Shown in pieces: positions 1 to 9,600 of a stretch of 64,000 bases of DNA. Below the pieces are notes generated by a model that saw only the letters and a program-made list of their open reading frames with translations, searched no databases and was not told the origin of the DNA. Position numbers and translations under genes: made by a program. The stretch spans positions 372,001 through 436,000 of the forward strand of contig JAHRHY010000007.1 of assembly GCA_019671135.1 (NCBI GenBank). The letters run 5' to 3'. The DNA comes from Linnemannia hyalina. Lineage: Eukaryota > Mortierellomycota > Mortierellomycetes > Mortierellales > Mortierellaceae. Positions within the stretch are counted from its first letter, which is position 1, and each line of letters starts with the position of its first letter.

Positions 1-1
1 G

Positions 2-568
2 CGAGAACTGAACAAAAAACTCTCCAGGGTCGATGCAATGAATTTGGCGATCACCGAAGCGGATGAGCGGATCAAGACCTTGGAGTCGGAAAAGAAGATC
101 ATTTTTGATTCCCTCATGACCTTCACGAACTTTCTTCTTCGGAATTCGATTCTGATTCAGAACAGTGGGATCGTGGACTATATCGACATGAGTATCAAGA
201 ATCAGGACAAGATTGCCCAGAGGACCAAAGATTTTTCGATCGTGGAGTCTTTACAGACTCAGAGGGATGAATTCGTCGGCCAGACAGAGATCATCGAAAG
301 GGCTATCAAGGACGGAAAGTTTCATGTGGCCATGATCACAGAGTTGGACGTCAACAGTGCCAGAGACAGGCTCTGTCGATTGAAGGTCAATGGTGAAGCT
401 TTGGTTAAGGTTATGGATTGGGGGCAACAGGATCAAATCCAGGCTACGCCGAAGGATATTAGGATCGGAGGTGGATATGTCACAGGAGGTTGGAGTCAGT
501 CGGGTCCTATATCATTCGCAAAGAGATTGGTCCACAAGATAGTGAGAAAGGAAGGGAGCATTGCCTAG
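2..568 (+). CDS. Unidentified protein, 3' end only (5' truncated by window edge)
   Basis: The frame is open from the first codon of the window (base 2) to a TAG at 566-568, giving 188 visible C-terminal residues. The gene therefore starts outside the window. An in-frame ATG at 38 is probably internal. The first part is charged and helix-prone and looks like a coiled coil (heptad-like stretch around ITEADERIKTLESEKK). A hydrophobic helix follows, then a longer charged helical stretch. The tail is basic and Gly/Ser-containing and ends near RLVHKIVRKEGSIA. I see no catalytic motif, signal peptide or transmembrane segment and I do not recognise the family. Codon use resembles the other genes here, so I believe it is coding. 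The next 200 bases hold no gene. Confidence 0.6.
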   Translation, partial: RELNKKLSRVDAMNLAITEADERIKTLESEKKIIFDSLMTFTNFLLRNSILIQNSGIVDYIDMSIKNQDKIAQRTKDFSIVESLQTQRDEFVGQTEIIERAIKDGKFHVAMITELDVNSARDRLCRLKVNGEALVKVMDWGQQDQIQATPKDIRIGGGYVTGGWSQSGPISFAKRLVHKIVRKEGSIA

Positions 569-774
569 AGTGGTGTGTCAATGAGCGGTGGTTTTTTTTG
601 AAAGGTCAAGAACAGTAAATACCGAACCATAGGGAAATGTAGCATAACCTTTTCATTACTACAAAGTACTATCATATTTTATCCAACTGATCAGGAAAAG
701 ATCAACCATTGCTACTGATGTCCATGTCAAGCGAGTCTTTGCTTTGAACCCAAAACAACTTGAAGGCGCTTTTA
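569..774. other. Intergenic, nothing recognised
   Basis: AT-rich 3' flank of the preceding gene. No open frame of note, and no clear rRNA similarity before about 775. Confidence 0.6.
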
Positions 775-1318
775 TCTGGCAGTCAAGCGTTCATAGCGAC
801 GTTGCTTTTTGGTCCTTCGATGTCGGCTCTTCCTATCATACTGAGGCAGAACTCAGTAAGCGTTGGATTGTTCGCCCACTAGGTTTAGACCATCATGAGA
901 CAGGTTAGTTTACTGATGAAATGTTGTTGCAATAATAATTGAACTTAGTACGAGAAGAGCCGTTCATTTGGATAATTGGTATTTGGGCCTGCCTAAGCAG
1001 GCAATGGCCCGAAGCTATCATCCGTTGGGTTATAGCTGAACGCCTCTAAGTTAGAACCCGTGCTAGAACGCGACGATTACCGCCTTTTCCGATTTTTAGT
1101 TGAATACGAATAGATCTTCGGATCCTGAATCATACTACGTGGGGTTATCTTGCAGAGCGGAAAGGCTTTGTAAGGTTCCTGCTAATGTTAATTTCAAATA
1201 TTGGAAGAGATAAATCCATTGCAGACGACTTTAACTGAACGGGGTACTGTAAGCAGACGAGTAGCCTTGTTGCTATGATCTGCTGAGATCAAGCCCATTG
1301 TTCTATAGATTTGTTCGA
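775..1318 (+). pseudogene. Dispersed 28S (LSU) rRNA 3'-end fragment, degenerate
   Basis: About 540 bases match, from memory of fungal 25S/28S rRNA, the last part of the large-subunit rRNA. Blocks in order are GGCAGTCAAGCGTTCATAGC (779), TTCGATGTCGGCTCTTCC (818), GTTTAGACC followed by GAGACAGGTTAGTTT, TTGAACTTAGTACGAGA at the sarcin/ricin loop (about 940), GCTGAACGCCTCTAAGTTAG (about 1035), TGCTAGAACGCG (1060) and GTAGCCTTGTTGCTATGATC (1261). It is not a working gene. The near-universal segment between CCCACTA and GGTTTAGACC lacks roughly 17-18 bases, another short piece is missing after GGTTAGTTT, and bases after the sarcin/ricin GAGA are altered. No 18S, 5.8S or 5' 28S sequence lies nearby, so it is a stray copy outside the rDNA array. 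A T-rich run follows its end. Confidence 0.9.
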
Positions 1319-1508
1319 AAGAACAACATCTCTCTCTCTCTTTTTTTCTTTTTTTTATCTTGTGTAGGCGCAATTTAAGGGCTTTCCATCAAGGCAGGCA
1401 GTGGCCAAGATGGTTCGATAGAGGAAGAGACAGGCAGCGCAGGTCAGCGGGCAGCGCAAGGCGCCGTGGACTTGCTTCCATGGACTCCAAGAGAATGAGC
1501 TCCCTCCC

Positions 1509-1535
1509 AAAAAAAAAAAAAAAAAAAAAAAAAAA
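1509..1535 (+). repeat. Poly(A) tract, 27 bases
   Basis: Uninterrupted run of A within otherwise GC-balanced sequence, between the rRNA fragment and the aquaporin remnant. It may be an old retroposition tail or simple slippage. No target-site duplication was spotted around it. Confidence 0.9.
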
Positions 1536-1781
1536 GGTCTTGTGCTGGAGCCATGTATCCTTGTTGCGTTTCCAAGAAGAGCATGCCGCTGTTTGTATCT
1601 TCCTTGTGTTCGCCCTGTCCATTCCTTCAGGTAAAACAGCGCACCACTGGAAAGAAACCGTCGCCATTCCTCGCGACTTTCTGGCCTGTTGTTGTTAGCG
1701 TAACCATGGCAGACTAACCCGTCTACTATTGTTCCCCGCGTTCCACACTATAGACTGTATACCACCCACAACAGCAGCAAT

Positions 1782-1803
1782 AACAACAACAACAACAACA
1801 ACA
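1782..1803 (+). repeat. (AAC)n microsatellite
   Basis: Seven AAC units in a CAG/CAA-rich stretch directly upstream of the aquaporin-like NPA exon. Any upstream part of that gene should lie here, and none reads through. Confidence 0.85.
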
Positions 1804-1838
1804 GCGGAAGCAGGAACATCGAAGACACTGAGGCACTT

Positions 1839-2382
1839 ATGAACATTCTCTCGGGCTCCAGCTCATCACAACCCTGCTCGCGCCTTTGCCACCTCGGTCG
1901 TTGCCCGTAGTTTCACTCGTGACCACTGGATCTTCTTGCTCGGGTATGTTTTTGATTCATGCAAATAGAACCAGAAACGCATTAGCAGAGAAGGGGGAAA
2001 AAAAAGAAGTGAAAAGTGTTCTTCCCACTAACACAACCGTCCGTTCCTTCTCCAATGAAGCCTCTTGTTTGGCGCAATCCTGGCCGCAGCGTTACACATC
2101 CTTTTCCGCTACTTTGACTATGACCAACACAACGCCGGAATCGACGCCGAGAACCAGGCCCAGTACTTGCGTGCCCAGGACGCCGCGGCTCATCATCTTG
2201 GTCACGGCGATCAGCAGACGACTTATGTCAACCGTAACCCCAACGGCACTGCCACCACCACCACTACTACCCCGCACGGTCGTCAAGGAAGGGAGAGGGC
2301 TTTTAGTGCCGTGGAAGGAGGGAGTGAGGAGTTGCTTTCCTCGGATGTTATTTTATTTGTTTTGTTCATTGCTCATACATAA
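1839..2382 (+). pseudogene. Aquaporin (MIP family) 3' remnant
   Basis: Bases 1862-1932 read as the second aquaporin signature plus the start of the last helix: NPARAF, then RSFTRDHWIFLLG, close to fungal orthodox aquaporins. A good intron (donor GTATGT at 1934, acceptor AAG at 2061) joins it in phase to LLFGAILAAALHILFRYFDY, the sixth membrane helix. A hydrophilic cytoplasmic tail follows, to a stop at 2380-2382. The codons before NPAR (ATG at 1839, ILSGSSSS) fit the expected loop only in another frame, so a small insertion breaks the frame just before the NPA motif. Helices 1-5 and the first NPA box are not present in readable form upstream. At 1540-1635 there is a weak hydrophobic stretch that could be a relic of helix 5. 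I call it a pseudogene. An intact gene with unusual upstream splicing or a local sequencing error is the alternative. Confidence 0.6.
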
Positions 2383-3025
2383 AAGACTCATGCTCTTTTT
2401 CTCATACATAAGACCTTCTATCAAGGTGTACCCACCACGGTAAAATATATCAAGAGGGTCCGTCCGGGGTATGTGGACGTGTTTGTTCAGCCTCAACTCA
2501 AACTTGGTTTTGTGAATTTTTCTTTTTATCGATCGTGAGTGGTGTGGTCACAGAGAGAGGTATGAGCAAAAAAGGAAGAAGGAAGGGAGCCTGGTGATAG
2601 AAGAGCGAAGAAGAAACGCGCGTGTCTGGCTTTCGATTTGACACGACGGCAGAGGGGAGACGACCAGGGGTGGAAGGAGAGACACCACACTCGAGAGAAA
2701 AATGGTCCGTTGCGTGTTCTCTCTATTTACGAGCAAGCTAGGAGGGTACAGGATGACGAAGGAGGACTATGTGTGTGATGACGACGACAAAGAAGGAGAC
2801 AGAGGAGGATGGAGAGTCATCACAACCAAGTAAAAGGACGAGGCTCTCGTCAAAAGAGTCAAGTGTAAACTCTTTCGCTTTTCCCGTTTTCCTTTCTCGC
2901 TCCATTGCATCCTCTTTTTCTTCCTCTCTTCTCGATCCTTTCTCTTTTTCTTTTCTTTCTCCTTTTCCTTTCTTCATAACCCACACCCACACCCACACCT
3001 TACTACCATCCTCTGTGCGTCCAAG
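2383..3025 (+). promoter_or_regulatory. Upstream region of SEC24
   Basis: No gene. From about 2870 the + strand becomes strongly pyrimidine-rich (CTTTTTCTTCC-type runs), typical of fungal promoters and leaders. It ends with CACACC repeats at about 2982-2999, just before the Sec24 start. Confidence 0.5.
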
Positions 3026-6000
3026 ATGGCATACTCACAGCCACAGACGCCCAACATGCGTCCCGTCGGACAAGCACCTCCAAGACCAGGCTTCAGACCA
3101 CCCATTCCACAGCAACAACAGCAGGGACAGCTAGCACAGCCTTACCCGGGACAACAACAACCAGGAGCACAGCAGTTCCCACCCAGACCTACTCCTCCTC
3201 ATTCAGGTCAACAGCAGATGAACTACAGACCCATGGGTCCTGGAAGCAACGGACCCAGACCCGTACAACAGCAAGGAACTGCACCACCAAGACCCATGCA
3301 ACAACAGCAGCACAATCAGGATCCCAGCCATCTCCAACAACAAAATAACAATGCCTTGAGAAGGCCATCAGCACAGGGTGGTCAAGGACCCCATTCACCT
3401 TCAAATCAGAGACCAACCATGGCCACACCACCCTTCGGATCACAGCAACAGCACCAACAGCAGCAGCAGAGACCACCTCCAGCCATGGGTGGTGGTATCC
3501 AGCAACGCGCCGCGTCACCCATGATCCGGCCCGCCAATTTGCCACCACCTGGTTCGCCAGGCATGCCAAGACCCTTCCAGTCGCCCCAGATCCAGAACAG
3601 ACCTCCGCCAGGACAGTTTGTAACCCAGGCGCAGCAGACTGCTCCTGGCTCGCCTGCTATGAACCCTATGGGATTCATGAGTGGACCTCCTAACGGGCAG
3701 AACCGTTCACAGCCGCCTACTCCAAGGATGCAGCACCAACAACAGCAACAACAGCAAGGAGCACCCACTTCGCAGCAGTTGCACCAGCAGCACCAACAGC
3801 CACTTCATCATCAACAACAACAACAGCCGCTGCACCAGCAACAGCAGCAGCAGCATCCTCCAATGGGCCAAGATCTTGGACTGATGGCTGGTCCTCCCAC
3901 GCCCACACCTCATTCAGGTGCACAAAAGTCCAAGAGAATGTACCCAGCCGGAATTAATGCCTACACAGAACCACCAACCTACGAAGCGACACCCAGCAAC
4001 CACAGCTTCCAACACACAGGAGTTCCCGCCCCTAACCAAGCAGGCGGTATGCAACAACAGCCTCCTGCCCAAGGATCTCAATTCTTTGTTCCTGGAGAGA
4101 AGCAGGCACCTACATTCGGACAACCCGCTCCTGCGTACCAACAGGGCCTTCAACCTCTTCAAGGACAACCCCTTCAGCCCAATGTGAATCAGCTTGCGGG
4201 ACAGATGGGTGGTATGAACCTCGGTAACACTGGGTACGGCGGAGCTCAAGGCATTGTGGTAAGCAACTCCAAACGATATACTGACGTTGAATGACAAGGT
4301 TTTGTGATAACTATCCATCGTTGTCGATGAATATACTGACTTTTTGTATGCCATTGTTGCTTTTGTAGCCCATCTCGACGGTTGCTTTGATGGGTACGGC
4401 ACCCAAAATTTACGACTTGGATGCACCCCCACCACCCATTCGCTTGCCAGAGACGGTACGATTCTACTCCTGACAATGATTTTGACAAGACTATATCACC
4501 AAGTGGGAATCATTTGTACTAACACGATACTAATTTGTTAATGTCATGAGTAGGCATCGATTACACAGTCGCCTTTCGCCAACTGCGACCCCTCGTACAA
4601 GAGATCAACCTTGAATGCAATTCCCGCCACGTCACAATTGTTGACAAAGTCACGTCTGCCCTTTGGACTTATCATCACACCCTACCGCAGTGTCAAGGAA
4701 GGGGATGTATGTGTTCACGGATAATTAGATCAGCAGTGAAAAATGGGGGAGACGAACTGGTTGTTGTGCAAAAAAAAAAAAAAGAATGGTCTGAGATCTA
4801 ACGGCATTTTTGCTTTCTTTTTACGACATAATAGGAACCTGTGCCGGTCGTGTCAGACTCGATTATTGCTCGTTGTCGCCGATGCAGGACATATATCAAC
4901 CCCTTTGTCAAGTTTGTCGAAGGTGGTCAGCGCTGGAAGTGCAACATGTGTTACACACTCAACGAAGGTACAGGATATATGACACTCCTCAGGGGACGAA
5001 TTTACTGATATGGAAGGGGTCGACCTAACCCTCTTGTCCTGTGCAACTTTTGATGATAGTGCCGTCGTCGTTCGACTATGATCCTCAGACACAGCGGCCT
5101 GTGGACCGTTGGCGGCGCAAGGAGTTGAACCATGCGGTCGTGGAGTACATTGCACCCACGGAGTACATGATTCGTCCTCCTCAGCCTTTGGTCTACATGT
5201 TTGTGATTGACGTGTCCTACCCTGCAGTCCAGTGCGGCATGGTGGCTACAGCAGCAACAACTATTTTGGAATCGCTTGACAGGATACCCAATGACGAAGG
5301 CCGCACCAAGGTTGGAATCATCACCGTGGATAGTTCCCTCCACTTTTACAACCTCCAGGTAAACATTTTGGCGTTACACAGCAAAAATACGGTTTAACTT
5401 TCAATGAGCATAAAGGTAGCTGGACATGCAGACTAACTCCACCACCCGTTTTGAATAGGCTGCGTCAGGAGAGCCACAGATGATGGTGGTGTCGGATCTT
5501 GAGGAGGCTTTCTTGCCTCAGCCCCAGGACTTGCTTTGCAATCTCAGCGAGTGCCGACCTGTCTTGGAGGCATTGTTGAACAGGATGAGCGATATGTTCA
5601 AGGATACCCAAAATGTCGGCAACGCATTGGGCCCAGCTTTGAACTCGGCCTACAAGCTGGTGTCGCCTATTGGAGGAAAGATCATGTGTCTGCAGGCCAG
5701 CTTGCCTAATTTGGAAGCAGGAGCTTTGAAGATGCGCGAGGATCCCAAGCTGCTGGGAACTGCCAAGGAGTCGACACTTCTCCAGTCAGCGTCGTCCTTT
5801 TACAAGTCTCTTGCTGTGGAGTGCTCAAAGTCGCAGGTTTGTGTGGACATGTTCCTCTTTGGATCCCAATACTCGGACGTTGCCACCCTCAGTACGTATC
5901 TATGTCTCTTATTGTGCTGTGTTATAAATTTCACATTATTAATGTTATTAATGTAAGACTAACATGTGGCGTATGTTTTACGGGATACTTGATTAGGCTG

Positions 6001-7575
6001 TTTGCCCCGATTCACAGGAGGAAGCACATTCTTCTACCCAGCATTCACGGCAGCAAAGTCGGAGGATGCTCTCAAGTTTGCCCACGAACTGGCAGAGTTC
6101 TTGTCTCAGAGGATTGCGTTGGAAGCTGTCATGCGCGTGAGAGCTTCGAAAGGACTTCGCATGTCAGCCTTTTATGGAAACTTTTTCGTTCGCTCGACCG
6201 ACCTGCTGTCGCTGCCCAACGTCCCTCGCGACCAGTCCTATTCGATTGAAGTCAGCTTTGACGACAACCTCTCTATCCCTGTTGTGTGCTTCCAGACCGC
6301 CCTCCTGCACACCTCTTCCTCTGGTGAGCGCCGCATTCGTGTGTTGACATTGGCGTTGCCAGTGACGACGAGTCTGTCCGAGTTGTATGCATCAGCGGAC
6401 CAAGTGGCGATTGCAACATTGTTGGCGTGCAAGGGAGTGGAGCGTGGCATGAACTCAAAGTTGGACGATGCCCGTGATGCGTTGACCAACAAGGTTGTTG
6501 ATATCCTGGGTGTTTACAAGACCCACATGACGGCATCCTCCTCCGGCGCCACACCCAACCTCCAGATCTGCGACAACCTCAAGTTGCTCCCACTCCTCAC
6601 CTTGGGCATGCTCAAGCATGTAAGTTATATTATTGCAGTAGTGGTTTTACTCTTTGCATCTGCTCTTTGACTAACTTGCTAATAATATGATTATGATATT
6701 GCTATATTTATAGGTTGGTCTTCGTGGAGGGTCACAGATCCCATCGGATCTTCGTTCTTATGCGATGCACCTGTTGTCAACATTGCCTTCGCAATGTTTG
6801 ATTCCCTTCCTTCACCCTCGCTTCTACTCATTGCATGATATGCCTGAACATTGCGGAACGATTGGAGACCACGGTATTGAGATGCCTCAGACGATGAACC
6901 TGAGCAGCGAGCGGTTATCACGCTCAGGATTGTTTATGTTGGAGGACGGACAAAACATCTTTTTGTGGATTGGCCGGGATGCTGTTCCTCAGCTCTGCAT
7001 GGATCTCTTTGGCGTCCCTGACTATCAAAGCATTCGCAGCGGCAAGGTGAGCCACTTTCTTTCGACTCGATCATCACCTCTTTATTATACTTGTCGTTGT
7101 CGACTTTGTTCCTTGGCGGAACTCGTCATGGATGTGAAATTGCATGTGTTTTTTTGCTCCGCAGCTCACAGAGACATGCGCATATTTGCTTAATATTAAC
7201 AAACATATTTCTCTTCCACGAATTGTACATGATGTAGACGACACTGCCGACATTGGAAGCGGACTTCAACCAGAGGGTGAACTTGATTGTGGGCAAGGCC
7301 CGAGAGATGCGCAGGTCGTCGTACTACTCTCAGCTGTATGTTGTCAAGGAGGATGGAGATCCAGCATTGCGTCTGTGGTTCTTGAGCCATTTGATCGAAG
7401 ACCGTGCCGAGCCCATTATGAGTTACTACCAGTACCTTGGCCACCTTAAAGATCGGGTAAGTTATTCAGCCAGGTTGAGTGCATGCAAGGGAGCAGCTTT
7501 TGGTGTGGTATCCATGGCTAACTTACGTTGGTGTTTATGTATTTCTTTCAATAGGTCAACAGCGGATCATTCTAA
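3026..7575 (+). CDS. SEC24: COPII coat protein Sec24
   Basis: Cargo-binding subunit of the COPII inner coat, acting with Sec23 at ER exit sites. Ten exons: 3026-4258, 4369-4455, 4554-4706, 4835-4967, 5060-5358, 5459-5891, 5997-6619, 6714-7046, 7238-7456 and 7555-7575. All junctions are GT-AG and in phase, giving 1177 residues. Residues 1 to about 400 are Gln/Pro-rich and disordered with long polyQ runs, which explains why it is longer than yeast Sec24 (about 930). Then come the zinc finger (ARCRRC near 505, CNMC near 526), the trunk with [14 protein letters not shown], the beta-sandwich and helical parts, and a C-terminal gelsolin-like repeat ([15 protein letters not shown]). The start follows a pyrimidine-rich leader. 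The last exon encodes only VNSGSF and a stop. The intact zinc finger and trunk make this assignment secure. Confidence 0.97.
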
Positions 7576-7767
7576 GTGCGCTGCATTGAAAGAAATACAC
7601 CCTGCTCGACTAAAAAGTTTGGGACAGAAAAAAGAAAACAAACCAGAGAGAATAAAGACCATATCAAATTTCGATACTACGCTTCAGGTTATGGAACTCG
7701 GATTTTGAAATGAACAACACGCCCGACCCTCCTTTTGATCATGGCCAAGAGCTACTTGCAGGATGAT

Positions 7768-8166
7768 TTAGTAAAATTTGGAACAAAGGAATCGCAGTCG
7801 ATCATTTTCAGTTTCTCCATTTCCTGGTGGATATGTTGGCGAGTTTGCAACAGTCAGCTTTGCGGCGGTAAAAAAACCAATCAAGTAACGGTAATTGGGT
7901 GGGACGAAGATGCGCATATCGATGGAAAGGGCTTTGCGGCCGCTTGTTGGAGGTGCGGATGCAGGGATCAGCTCTTCGGAAGTTGGCCGTTGGGTAGGAA
8001 TGATGGAGAGCATTCTTTTGAAGGGGGTTCTTTTTGAATCGTTGGGCGTGAGATGCAGAGGTGGGGATACTAGGGTGAGTATGTATTGACGGGGGAGGTT
8101 TTTTTGGTTCTGTAGTGGTATGCGATGAGGAAGAGAAATGGTAGCTTTCGTGAGTTTGGTTGCCAT
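7768..8166 (-). CDS. Hypothetical protein, doubtful
   Basis: A 132-codon frame opens at ATG 8166 and reads toward the 3' end of SEC24, stopping at 7768. It contains prolines and basic residues spread along the length, a short hydrophobic patch (YLIGFFTAAKL), and no known motif or signal peptide. It might be a small convergent gene, or the first exon of one, but the length is only modestly above chance and I have no homology support. Confidence 0.25.
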   Translation of the reverse strand: MATKLTKATISLPHRIPLQNQKNLPRQYILTLVSPPLHLTPNDSKRTPFKRMLSIIPTQRPTSEELIPASAPPTSGRKALSIDMRIFVPPNYRYLIGFFTAAKLTVANSPTYPPGNGETENDRLRFLCSKFY

Positions 8167-8930
8167 TGTTGTGAAATGCGACGTTGACTTTTGTTTGTTA
8201 CTTCTGGAAGTTTTTTTTTTTTACTTGCAATACTTTTTTTATTAGGATATCTTTGGGATTCCGTAGTACCTGCGCGTATTTGACGTTACGAGTTCCGTAG
8301 CGTAATTTATCTAGCGCGGATAGCAGTAACGCATGACTTGATCTTTGGCCTATGTAAGGCGATTGTCAATAGAAATGGACTGTAGGTGCTGTTGCACTTT
8401 CAACACCTTTCCTACAAAGGATTGAGTTTCAGTGCGCTTTTTTTAAATATAGAAGTAGGCTAGTGTTCACTTTTTGGGGCCAAAAAGAAACGGTAGCCGA
8501 TACGAGATTGAGGTTCATCAGTTTTGCATGCACAGATAGCCCCAGAAATTTGGGACGTTTTTGATATCATCGTGCATCCTTGTACGAATAGCTGCTGGAT
8601 ACCCTTGGGCAAGGCAATCGCATATTTTGTTTTCCCGAACTACGCTACCAGTTGGTCGATCATGGTAACCGCGTCGCAGCATACCCATTTCTCAAGTTTT
8701 TTTTTTTCGATGGAGATATTGTACATCTAACTAGTCGCTGCGCCTTTTTTTTGCTAGTCTGCAATCCTTTTTTTTTTTACGACAAATAAATAAACAAGCT
8801 ACTGCAAAACAGTGATATCTCAAAAACGAAGATTGCTCTGAAGAAGTGGATATAGTGCGTGTAGCACTGGATGACAGAGGCGCTCCACTTTCAAGTGGTA
8901 AAACCTTCGATCCAATTTCCGGCTGCTGTG

Positions 8931-8951
8931 AAAAAAAAAAAAAAAAAAAAA
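8931..8951 (+). repeat. Poly(A) tract, 21 bases
   Basis: Uninterrupted A run following GGCTGCTGTG. Seen directly; origin unknown. Confidence 0.9.
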
Positions 8952-8992
8952 GAATAGACACAACAGACATTGAAATGGGAGACGGCGTAGGT

Positions 8993-9108
8993 GAGATGAT
9001 AAACTATACAGTGAAGGGTCCACTTTTTCGCGTTAATCTGTTGGTGGTTTACTTGCACCGAACTTTTGGGTCTATTACTTACACCACCAACACCAAGGAT
9101 ATCATCTC
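8993..9108. repeat. Nested inverted repeat
   Basis: GAGATGATA (8993-9001) is matched by TATCATCTC (9100-9108). Inside it, TGTTGGTGGT (9039-9048) is matched by ACCACCAACA (9083-9092). Together they could fold as a two-part stem on a transcript of either strand. No coding frame accompanies it. Short inverted repeats also occur by chance. Confidence 0.4.
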
Positions 9109-9600
9109 GTGAAGTATGATGTACATTCTCAAACCCACCTTCTGAAAATGAGAAAGATCAGTTTTGTGTTAGAAGGTTTGAAACTTTAAAAGACTAACTA
9201 GAACAGTACCTTCTGGCTATTATATATGATGATATTACTACTTTTCTTCTACTTACTTCTCCGGGTTTGTAGACGATGTCTGCAAATATGACCATCCTTA
9301 CTAGTGACAAGAAGGATAAGAGGGTAGTGAACAGTCATCGTACTGATCATGGACATGGAGTGCGCTGCTGTGCAAAACGCCGGCGATTCAGATGAATGTC
9401 GACTAGTCTGTCTTGGCGCCGCGCATCTCTGACACTTGAATGCTAATCCTTAGGCTGTCGTCGAGAAGGCCGTGTAGTTCATTTGGCACATTGCCCCTCG
9501 TCCCCTTTCTTTCTTTCAGCTTGAAGAGGATTGTCTGAGGTTGTCTTTCAAAAAACAACATTTTATTGTGTGTTCCTGATGCTGAATGGTACAAGGCAAA

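Larger units (their letters stand above)
8171..9600. other. Gene-free stretch with homopolymers
   Basis: AT-rich sequence with poly(T) and poly(A) runs (8213-8222, 8931-8951). I find no convincing frame on either strand. One nested inverted repeat is listed separately. Confidence 0.5.

Noticed and set aside
1360..1698. 112-codon frame containing a poly-Lys run
   Set aside because: The Lys run is just the poly(A) tract translated; flanks are Arg/Ser-rich without features, though part may be aquaporin relic in another frame.
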